A DNA stretch of 25,564 nt from an uncultured Aquincola sp. (GTDB lineage Bacteria > Pseudomonadota > Gammaproteobacteria > Burkholderiales > Burkholderiaceae), in contig CAKZXL010000191.1 of the NCBI GenBank assembly GCA_937883885.1, positions 1 through 25,564 on the forward strand, given 5' to 3'. Below the pieces are notes generated by a model. The model was not told the origin of the DNA. It ran no database searches and saw nothing but the letters and a program-made list of their open reading frames with translations. Position numbers and translations under genes: made by a program. Below, piece after piece: positions 7,619 through 14,406 of the stretch. Each line of letters starts with the position of its first letter. The first letter of the stretch is position 1.

Positions 7619-10539
7619 CGGGCAGCCCCGGACTGCGGCAGCAGCACCAGCAGGCGGCCGCGGGCGTGGCCCGTCAAGGCCCGGCTCATCGCCCACCAGC
7701 GGCGATCCACCAGCGTGACGAGCAGGGCCTGGCCCTCCAGCGCCGGCTGCAGCGCCGGCGGCAGCTGCTCGACCGCGGGCGTGCCCAGCAGGACGCCACC
7801 GCGTCCGCACAGCACCCGGGCCGGCGCGTTGACAAACACCAGCAGGCCTTCGTCGTCGATGCCAAACACCGGCACCGGCACGGCGTCGAGCAGCTCCTGC
7901 GCCGCCTCCCGGGTGCCGACCTCGCGCTCATTCTGTTCGCGTTGTGCCGCCAGCAGCGACTGCAGACGCGCGTTCAGCTCGGCCAGTTCGCGGTTGGCGG
8001 CCTGGACCTCCTGGTCGAGGCGGCGGTTGCGGTCGGCCAGTTCCTTCAACGCGAAGGCCTCGCGCAGGTGGGCCCGCAGCTCGTCGTCGTCCCAGGGCTT
8101 GGCGAGGAACTTGTAGATGGCACCCTCGTTGATCGCATCGGTGATCGACTGCAGCTCGGTGTAGCCCGACAGCACCAGCCGGATCGTGTCCGGGTAAAGC
8201 TGCCGGGCCCGCCGCAGCAGCTCGACGCCGGTCATGCCGGGCATGCGCTGGTCGGACAGGATCACGTCGATCGGGTGGCGGGCCAGGAGCTGCAGCGCCT
8301 GCTCGGCGCTGCAGGCGCTGAGCACCCGCCAGCCCTCGGCGCGCAGCAGCCGGCGCAGCGCGGCCACGATGTTGTCCTCGTCGTCCACCAGCAGCAAGGT
8401 GCGCTGCTGGTCGCGCCGCCCCAGCAGCGCCGGATCGATCTGTCGCCCTTCCTGCAGCATGACCGCGACCTCCGCAGCGGGCATCGCGGCGCTGAACCAG
8501 TAGCCCTGCATCTGGTCGCACTGGTTGGCGGCCAGCAGCGCCGCCTGGCCTTCGCTCTCGACACCTTCGGCCAGCACCTTCATCCGCAGGCCGTGTGCCA
8601 TCGTGATGATGGCGCGCGTGATCGACACGTCCTCCGCGGGCGCCGCGACGTCGGGCACCAGCGAGCGGTCGATCTTCACCACGTCCACCGGCAGCCGGCG
8701 CAGGTAGCTGAGGCTGGAGTAGCCGGTGCCGAAGTCATCGAGCGAGACCTCGACGCCGAGCGCGCGCAGCTCCTGCAGGTGCCGCACGGCCTGGTCGAAC
8801 TTGGCGATCAGCATGCTCTCGGTGACCTCGACGCCGAACAGGCGCGGGTCGAGGCCGGACGCGGCGAGCAGGCCTTCGATGCGCCGCGCCAGATCCGGCT
8901 GCAGCAGCTGCCGCGCCGACAGGTTGACCGCCATGCGCAGCGGCGGCAGCCCGGCCCGCTGCCAGGCCGCCGCCTGCTCGATGGCGCGCCGCAGCACCCA
9001 GTCGCCGATGGCGACGATCAGGCCGGTCTCCTCGGCAATCGGGATGAACCGATCCGGCGCGATGCGGCCCAGCGTCGGATGCTGCCAGCGCAGCAGGGCC
9101 TCGACGCCGACGATGCGGCCGTGGACGAGATCGACCTGCGGCTGGTAATGCAGATCCAGCTGATCGTCGCGCAGCGCATGGCGCAGCGCGTTCTCCAGCG
9201 CCAGCCGTTCGGGGTCGTCCTCGTGCGGCATGCCGGCATAGACGCTCACCTGGTTGCGGCCCAGCAGCTTGGCCTGGTGCAGCGCGGCGTTCGCGCGCCG
9301 CAACAGGGTGTCGGAGCGGTCGCCATCGGCTGGCGCTGTGGCGATGCCGATGCTGCAGGTGATGTGGACCTCGTGCCCTTCGATGACCATCGGCCGGGCG
9401 ATGCCGTCGAGCAGGGCCTGCGCCGTGTGCAACGGAGGCGCCGACGGTGCCGGCATCACGATGACGAACTCGTCGCCGCCGCGTCGCGCCACCAGGTCGG
9501 TGCTGCGCACGGTGGCGGCGATGCGCTGTGCCGCTTCGCGCAGCACCGCATCGCCGATATGCGGGCCCAGTCCGTCGTTGATGCGCTTGAAGCGATCGAG
9601 CTCGAGCACCAGCACCGCGGTGTGGCGGGTCGTCTGCAGCGTCGTGCCCAGGCGCTCGAACAGCAGCTGGCGGTTGGGCAGCCCGGTGAGTTCGTCGAAC
9701 TGCAGCAGCTGGCGGATGCGGCGCTCGGCGGCCCGACGCTCGCGGATGTCGTCGATGCAGACGTGCGCGAAGGAGGTGCTGTCGCTGGTCACCAGGCTCA
9801 CGGACACGTCGACCGGAATCTCATGCCCCTGCTGGTGGCGCACGCTGGTCTCGAAACGCAGGGAACCGCTTTCGCACAGCTCGTGCCAGCGCTGCGGCCA
9901 GTGGGCCATGTCGACCTGCGTATCGATGTCGGGCACGCGCAGGCGCAGCAGCTGCTCCCTCGACAGCCCGAGCAGCCGGCAGGCGGCAGCGTTGGCATCG
10001 CGGAAGGCGCCGTCGGGGCCCACCTGCAGCAGCGCGTCGTTGGCCTGCTCGACGGCATGGCGCGTGAGCTGCAGCTGATGCTGCGCCTGCTCCCGCTCGG
10101 TGACGTCGCGCGCTGACGGGATCAGCCAGGCCACCTGGCCCTCCGTGTCGTAAAGCGGCAGCAGCGAAAAGTCCATCGCCAGCAGCGCGCCGCTGCTCGT
10201 GGCCACCCGCACATCGAAGCGCGAGGCCTCGCCGCGCAAGGCGCCCTCCACCGCCTGCTGCAACCGTTGCCGCGACAGCTCGCAGGCCTGCCACCAGGGG
10301 GTGGTGTCGAAGCGCCTGCCGAGCACCTGCTCCGGCGAGCTTTCAATGGCACTGAGCGCCGCCTGGTTGGCATAGCGCAGCACGCCCTCGGTATCGAGCA
10401 GGCCGGCAAAGATGGATGGCCCGAGCCGATCCAGCACCTCGTGCAGGGCGGTCTCGACGGCGGACGGCCGTGGGTCGGCCTCCGCTGGCGTCAATGCGGG
10501 CGGGCAGGGCGGCATGGGCGTGACGACTCGGATGTGCAC
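7615..10539 (-). CDS. Hybrid PAS-PAS-GGDEF-EAL-REC-PAS protein, cyclic-di-GMP turnover, 974 aa
   Basis: Domain order by residue: PAS (about 30-145), PAS (about 160-270), GGDEF diguanylate cyclase (about 280-435) with intact RRGGDEF at 352-358, EAL phosphodiesterase (about 445-690) and receiver (about 712-830). A coiled coil (about 835-875) and a third PAS-like segment (about 880-955) follow. EAL motifs are complete: EAL 480-482, NLSARQ 539-544, EVTES 571-575, DDFGTG 601-606, KID 622-624, EGVE 658-661. The receiver has D719-D720, phosphoacceptor D763, S791 and K814 in AKPW. Both c-di-GMP synthesis and breakdown appear possible. A receiver placed after EAL, rather than at the N-terminus, is unusual. 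No transmembrane helix is present. The given start is GTG 10539; ATG 10515 (residue 9) is an equally plausible start, and neither has a strong ribosome binding site. It heads operon D. Confidence 0.92.
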   Translation of the reverse strand: MHIRVVTPMPPCPPALTPAEADPRPSAVETALHEVLDRLGPSIFAGLLDTEGVLRYANQAALSAIESSPEQVLGRRFDTTPWWQACELSRQRLQQAVEGALRGEASRFDVRVATSSGALLAMDFSLLPLYDTEGQVAWLIPSARDVTEREQAQHQLQLTRHAVEQANDALLQVGPDGAFRDANAAACRLLGLSREQLLRLRVPDIDTQVDMAHWPQRWHELCESGSLRFETSVRHQQGHEIPVDVSVSLVTSDSTSFAHVCIDDIRERRAAERRIRQLLQFDELTGLPNRQLLFERLGTTLQTTRHTAVLVLELDRFKRINDGLGPHIGDAVLREAAQRIAATVRSTDLVARRGGDEFVIVMPAPSAPPLHTAQALLDGIARPMVIEGHEVHITCSIGIATAPADGDRSDTLLRRANAALHQAKLLGRNQVSVYAGMPHEDDPERLALENALRHALRDDQLDLHYQPQVDLVHGRIVGVEALLRWQHPTLGRIAPDRFIPIAEETGLIVAIGDWVLRRAIEQAAAWQRAGLPPLRMAVNLSARQLLQPDLARRIEGLLAASGLDPRLFGVEVTESMLIAKFDQAVRHLQELRALGVEVSLDDFGTGYSSLSYLRRLPVDVVKIDRSLVPDVAAPAEDVSITRAIITMAHGLRMKVLAEGVESEGQAALLAANQCDQMQGYWFSAAMPAAEVAVMLQEGRQIDPALLGRRDQQRTLLLVDDEDNIVAALRRLLRAEGWRVLSACSAEQALQLLARHPIDVILSDQRMPGMTGVELLRRARQLYPDTIRLVLSGYTELQSITDAINEGAIYKFLAKPWDDDELRAHLREAFALKELADRNRRLDQEVQAANRELAELNARLQSLLAAQREQNEREVGTREAAQELLDAVPVPVFGIDDEGLLVFVNAPARVLCGRGGVLLGTPAVEQLPPALQPALEGQALLVTLVDRRWWAMSRALTGHARGRLLVLLPQSGAAR

Positions 10540-10604
10540 ATGGCCGCAGTCTGCGCCGCCGTTGGCGTCGGCGGCCCGAGCAGTTGCGGGCCTGGCCGAC
10601 CGGA

Positions 10605-12077
10605 TCAGATGGACGGCTGCCCGGCGGTCTCTGTGCGCACGGCGTCAGCGGCCAGTCGCGCCAGCGTGCGAACGGCGCCCTCGAGCGTCGCATCCCACGG
10701 CTGCCCGCCGTTCAGCCGGATGTGGTGCTGGAAATCGGCCCGGGCCGAGAACATCGGACCCGGGGCGAGGCTGATGCGCTGCGCCAGTGCGGCGCGATGC
10801 AGCGCCATCGCATCCACCCCGACCGACAGCTCGACCCAGAGGAAGTAGCCACCCGCCGGCCGCACCGCCCGCGTGCCGTCCGGGAAGTGCCGGGTGACGG
10901 CATCGAACAGACTGTCGCGACGCGCCTGCAGCGCCCGGCGCAGGCTGCGCAGGTGGCGGTCGTAGCCGCCTTCCTGCAGGTATTCGGCCACCGCCGCCTG
11001 CACGGGAATCGACCCGGACAGGCTCGTCATCAGCTTCAGCCGCTGCACTTCGTGCGCCCAACGCCCGGGCGCGGCCCAGCCGACCCGGTAGCCGGGCGCC
11101 AGGCACTTGGAGAAGGACGAACAGTGCAGCACCAGGCCACGGCGGTCGTAGGCCTTGGCAGGCAGGGGCGCCGCGTTGCCCTCGTACAGCTCGGCATAGA
11201 CGTCGTCCTCGATCAGCGGCAGGTCGTGGCGGCCCAGCAGCTCGACGAGGTCGCGCTTCTTCGCCTGGGGCATCAGGCTGCCGAGCGGATTCTGGAAGTT
11301 CGTCATCAGCCAGCAGGCCTTGGGCCGGTAGAGCTCGATCACCTGCGCCAAGCGCCCGAGATCGATGCCCTCGCGGCAATGCGTCGGCACCTCGATCGCG
11401 CGCAGGCCCAGGCGCTGCAGCGCCTGCAGCGCGACGTAGAAGGTGGGCGACTCCACCACCACCGCGTCACCCGGGCGCGTGACCGCGTTCAGGCACAGAT
11501 TCAAGGCCTCCATCGCGCCGTGAGTGAGCACGATCTCCTCGGTGGCGATCGGAAGACCCTGCCGCAGATAGCGCTTGGCGATCTCCCGCCGCAGCCGCAG
11601 GTTGCCCGGCGGCAGGTCGTCGACCATGTTCCAGGGCTCGAGCCGCCGCGTGCTGGAGACCAGCGCCCGGCGCAACCTGTCCAACGGAAACAGCTTGGGA
11701 TCAGGAAAGGCGGATCCAAACGGCACGATGTCGCGGGCGCGCGCAGAACCCAGGATCTCGCACACCAGGTCGTTGACCGCGACGGTCTTGGCGCCGGACT
11801 GCGGCTCCGTGGTTCGCGGCTCACCAAGCAGCACGCCATCGGCACGCGCGGCCACGAAGTACCCTGAGCGCGGCACCGCGCGAACGAGGCCGCGCGATTC
11901 CAGCAGGTAGTAGGCCTGGAACACCGTGCTGGGGCTGAGCCCCCGGCCTGCGCAGGTCTGGCGCACGGAAGGCAGCCGGTCACCGGGGCGCAGAACGCCG
12001 GTCGCGATCTGGTGCTCGATCTCCCGGGCCAGCACCTCGTACCTGGGAACGGAGGCGGAAGTGGAGGATGTGGGCAT
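10605..12077 (-). CDS. MocR-type transcriptional regulator (GntR wHTH plus aminotransferase-like domain), 490 aa
   Basis: The N-terminal winged helix of the GntR family covers about residues 10-75 (LRPGDRLPSVR, then LSPSTVFQAYYLLESRGL). A fold-type-I aminotransferase-like domain covers about 115-480. PLP-binding features are kept: N263 in FQNP, D291 and Y294 in EDDVYAE, and the Schiff-base lysine K324 in SSFSKCLAPGYRVGW. MocR regulators bind pyridoxal phosphate or amino-compound adducts and control vitamin B6, GABA, taurine or amino-acid genes; the effector here cannot be told. The frame extends to a GTG at 12107, but ATG 12077 starts the usual N-terminus. A promoter and a 13-bp palindrome lie just upstream. 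Unusually, no divergent metabolic target gene is adjacent: beyond the gene-free stretch lies the end of the che operon. Confidence 0.92.
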   Translation of the reverse strand: MPTSSTSASVPRYEVLAREIEHQIATGVLRPGDRLPSVRQTCAGRGLSPSTVFQAYYLLESRGLVRAVPRSGYFVAARADGVLLGEPRTTEPQSGAKTVAVNDLVCEILGSARARDIVPFGSAFPDPKLFPLDRLRRALVSSTRRLEPWNMVDDLPPGNLRLRREIAKRYLRQGLPIATEEIVLTHGAMEALNLCLNAVTRPGDAVVVESPTFYVALQALQRLGLRAIEVPTHCREGIDLGRLAQVIELYRPKACWLMTNFQNPLGSLMPQAKKRDLVELLGRHDLPLIEDDVYAELYEGNAAPLPAKAYDRRGLVLHCSSFSKCLAPGYRVGWAAPGRWAHEVQRLKLMTSLSGSIPVQAAVAEYLQEGGYDRHLRSLRRALQARRDSLFDAVTRHFPDGTRAVRPAGGYFLWVELSVGVDAMALHRAALAQRISLAPGPMFSARADFQHHIRLNGGQPWDATLEGAVRTLARLAADAVRTETAGQPSI

Positions 12078-12125
12078 GGTGGCAGCACCGCGCCTCAGTC
12101 CAACCACTGGCAGCGTAGGGGAGCG

Positions 12126-12160
12126 TTGAGCCAGTCTACAGATTCAATGGCCCATTGCAA
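12126..12160 (-). promoter_or_regulatory. Predicted promoter and palindromic operator of the MocR-type gene
   Basis: On the minus strand a -35-like TTGCAA (12160-12155) and a -10-like TAGACT (12138-12133) are separated by 16 bp. Each matches four of six consensus bases. A perfect inverted repeat CAATGG-C-CCATTG (12145-12157) overlaps the -35 and spacer. A dyad in this position suggests autoregulation by the MocR protein encoded about 50 bp downstream. The dyad is seen directly; its role is inference. Confidence 0.4.
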
Positions 12161-12566
12161 TCAAGCCTTGCCCCAGCGGATGTGGGGACCGAGGACGCGG
12201 GCCTTGGAACGCCACCCGCCACACCCGAGGCGCAACAGATCTTCCGTTTCGTGCGGGCAAAGTTCGCTTCGGGTCGAAAGCCGTCGCTCGGTGCCGGCCT
12301 TGCAAGGGTCCGCACCCAGTCTTGATCCGACGTTCATCAAACCGCCTGCGACACACCCTTCCGTCCGCCTGCCGTCATTCGGCATCGGCGCATTGGCGGC
12401 AGATATCGCTGGGCTGGCGCCTGTCGTCGCCCGGCCGGCGCAGCGCGGCTGACGGGTTCAGCGCCTCCACACCCTCGCCGAGGCAGAGCCCGCGGCCGAG
12501 TGCGTGAAGGTTGCCATCGAGCAGTTGCTCAGCTGCCTGGCGGTGAATGCCGTGGCCATGCCGCCG
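12161..12566. other. Gene-free stretch between the che operon end and the MocR promoter, with a possible decayed dispersed repeat
   Basis: There is no supported gene in about 400 bp. Around 12255-12280 the sequence GCTTCGGGTCGAAAGC forms an imperfect hairpin. The surrounding region resembles, from memory, a dispersed non-coding repeat found in many soil and freshwater proteobacteria. A short plus-strand frame at about 12463-12580 reads like protein but has no start codon of its own and may be a gene remnant. No T-tailed terminator is visible after the che operon. Confidence 0.35.
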
Positions 12567-13805
12567 TCAGAACAACTCGATCCGCGCCCCGCCTGCACCT
12601 GCCAGGGCGGCGCCGGCGGGTGGTGCCTCGGCGGCCGCGGCTGACTCGCCCTTGGTGCCGCGGTCGTGTGCCACGCGCTGGGCGTTCATCACGTAGTTCT
12701 GGGTCCAGCGGCCCAGCAGCTCTTCCAGCAGCACCGGCGGCGGCGGGGCCTTGCCGTCGATCAGTGCATAGATCTGCGCGAAGTGCTCCGACAGGCTGGC
12801 CAGCGCGGCATTGATCTGCTCCAGCAGCTGGCGGTTGATGTCCTGGAACTGCATGTCGCCCAGCGCGCTGATGATGTCGCCGTTGACGCTGGACATGCCG
12901 CTGTCCATGTCGGTCGACAGCTTGGACAGGTAGGGCACCACCTCCGACAGCGTGTCGCCCATGGTCTGGATGTGCTGCGCGATCTCGCCCAGCTGGTGGG
13001 TGCTGCTGTCGCCGAGCTGGCCGTCGGCGGCCGACATCTCCTCGTCGATGGCGGCGGCCGCACGGGCGATGCCCTGCGTGATCTGCCGCGCCGCATCGTT
13101 GGTGAGGGTGGACAGGCGCCGCACCTCGGTGGCCACCACCTTGAAGCCCGCGCCTTCGCGGCCCGCGCGGGCCGCCTCCACGCTGGCGTTGATCGACAGC
13201 AGGTTGGTCTGGCGCGAGATCTCGTCGATGGTGGCCGATAGCGGCAGCAGCTGGCGCACCCGCTCGGCCACTGCGCGCACACGCTCGCGGTAGGCCTGCT
13301 GCTCGACCTCGAAGCGGGCCTGGTGCTGCGCCAGCGCGGCCACGGCCTGGCCATGCTGGCCGGCCTGGCCGAGCGAATCGGCCGACAGCCGCTGCGAGCG
13401 GGTCACCGCTTCCATGATGCGGCCGCGCAGCTCTTCGGTTTCGCGGTGCACGCGGTTCATGCGCTCGCCCATCGACATCACCGCCGCTTCGGAGGTCTGG
13501 ATGGTGACTTCCACCTGCTGGCGCAGCACGTTGAAGGCCTGGCGCAAGGTGTGGATGTCCTGCGTGACCACGGCCACGGTGCGCCGGCGGTGGCCCGACA
13601 GGATGGGCGCCGTGCGCCGGCCCAGCCACAGGCCGACCAGCGCACCCGGTGCCAGGCCCGCCAGCACCGAGGGGGTGACGACTTGGGGCCACACCACCCA
13701 GCCCAGCATGCCGGCCGCCGCCAGCACGCCCAGGCCTGTCGTGGTTTGCAAGAGGGAAGCCCAGCGCTTGCGCGCCTGGGCTTGGGGGGAGGTGCTGTCA
13801 GGCAT
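12567..13805 (-). CDS. Membrane-anchored methyl-accepting chemotaxis protein with CheZ-like motif, 412 aa
   Basis: Two hydrophobic helices (about residues 18-39 and 43-62) separated by only a few residues anchor the protein, leaving almost no periplasmic sensor. The rest is cytoplasmic helix. The receptor tip reads QTNLLSINASVEAARAG (199-215), close to the consensus, so contact with CheA and CheW is likely. Beyond the C-terminal arm lies QFQDINRQLLEQ (319-330), whose Asp322-x-x-x-Gln326 spacing and QD context resemble the active site of the CheZ phosphatase. A flexible Ala/Pro/Gly tail ends in IELF, similar to the hydrophobic C-terminal peptide by which CheZ binds CheY. The gene follows cheY by three bases, the place cheZ often takes. 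Receptor identity is firm; phosphatase activity is inference. No pentapeptide for CheR/CheB tethering is present. Confidence 0.88.
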   Translation of the reverse strand: MPDSTSPQAQARKRWASLLQTTTGLGVLAAAGMLGWVVWPQVVTPSVLAGLAPGALVGLWLGRRTAPILSGHRRRTVAVVTQDIHTLRQAFNVLRQQVEVTIQTSEAAVMSMGERMNRVHRETEELRGRIMEAVTRSQRLSADSLGQAGQHGQAVAALAQHQARFEVEQQAYRERVRAVAERVRQLLPLSATIDEISRQTNLLSINASVEAARAGREGAGFKVVATEVRRLSTLTNDAARQITQGIARAAAAIDEEMSAADGQLGDSSTHQLGEIAQHIQTMGDTLSEVVPYLSKLSTDMDSGMSSVNGDIISALGDMQFQDINRQLLEQINAALASLSEHFAQIYALIDGKAPPPPVLLEELLGRWTQNYVMNAQRVAHDRGTKGESAAAAEAPPAGAALAGAGGARIELF

Positions 13806-13808
13806 CGC

Positions 13809-14177
13809 TCAAGCTCCTGGTACCACCTGCTTGATCACCTTCAGGAGATCGGCCCCGCCGACGGGCTTGACCAACCAGCCCGTGGCACCGTGTTTCTTGG
13901 CCTCGTCGCGCTTGGCCTGCTGGCTCTCGGTGGTCAGGGCCAGGATGGGCGTGAAGCGCACCAGCTTGCGGGCCTCGCGGATCAGGCCGATGCCGTCGAG
14001 CTTGGGCATGTTGATGTCGGTGATGATCAGGTCGGGCTTGAGGCCGCCCTTGAGCTTGTTCAGCGCCACCTCGCCATCGGTGGCGGTGTCCACCTGGTAG
14101 CCGCTGATCTCCAGCGTGTTCTTCAGGCTCATCAACATGGTCGCGGAGTCGTCGACCAGAAAGATGTTCTTCTTCAT
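13809..14177 (-). CDS. cheY: CheY-like chemotaxis response regulator, 122 aa
   Basis: This is a single receiver domain of CheY length. It has D9-D10, phosphoacceptor D54 (ITDINMPK), T82 (LALTTES) and K104 (WLVKP), all canonical. It should take phosphate from the CheA encoded two genes upstream and act on a motor, or on another output if the cluster is not flagellar. The start at 14177 has a good AAGGA ribosome binding site six bases away. It begins one base after the stop of the STAS-like gene and ends three bases before the receptor gene with the CheZ-like motif. It is richer in Lys and Ile and a little lower in GC than its neighbours. This is one of two stand-alone receivers in the operon. 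Confidence 0.92.
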   Translation of the reverse strand: MKKNIFLVDDSATMLMSLKNTLEISGYQVDTATDGEVALNKLKGGLKPDLIITDINMPKLDGIGLIREARKLVRFTPILALTTESQQAKRDEAKKHGATGWLVKPVGGADLLKVIKQVVPGA

Positions 14178-14178
14178 C

Positions 14179-14406
14179 TCAGTTCCTTGTCAGGGCGGCA
14201 CGAAGCCAGGGGTCGGGGGGTGGCGCCACCACCTGGGGGGCCAGCGCCATCAGGGTCTGCAGCACCGCCGCATGCAGGTGTTCGCACTTGCCCAGGTGCA
14301 CGGCCGGCGCCTTCTGCGCCTGCAGCCATTGGCCCAGGGCCTCGGCGTCTTCCACGCTCACATGGCCTTCCAGGGCCGCGTGTTTCTTCAGGTAGCGGAT
14401 GCCCAT
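14179..14406 (-). CDS. Small STAS-like protein in the chemosensory operon, 75 aa
   Basis: The 75-residue product resembles the core of a STAS domain (the fold of anti-sigma-factor antagonists and MlaB). The pattern runs LEGHVSVEDAEALGQWL, then VHLGKCEHLHAAVLQTLMA, where the second part matches the strand-turn-helix that carries the regulatory Ser/Thr in SpoIIAA-like proteins. That position appears to be occupied by the Cys-Glu-His-Leu-His stretch, so classical Ser phosphorylation seems unlikely. It is shorter than a usual STAS domain (about 100 aa). Its ATG overlaps the cheA stop by one base (TGATG), and its stop is one base from the cheY start, so it is tightly coupled to both. A role in localising or tuning CheA is possible. 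The STAS call is from motif reading alone. Confidence 0.7.
   Translation of the reverse strand: MGIRYLKKHAALEGHVSVEDAEALGQWLQAQKAPAVHLGKCEHLHAAVLQTLMALAPQVVAPPPDPWLRAALTRN

Noticed and set aside
7666..10116. Long plus-strand open frame antisense to the GGDEF-EAL hybrid
   Set aside because: Low-complexity Gln/Ala/His/Arg sequence without motifs; the minus strand carries every catalytic motif in order.
12144..12356. Short minus-strand frame (70 codons) in the che-MocR intergenic stretch
   Set aside because: No ribosome binding site; the translation is basic and patternless and resembles spurious proteins annotated on dispersed repeats.
12540..12566. Hairpin GGCGG...CCGCC just after the last che gene as a terminator
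   Set aside because: The loop is long (17 bases) and no T run follows; such symmetry is common by chance at this GC content.
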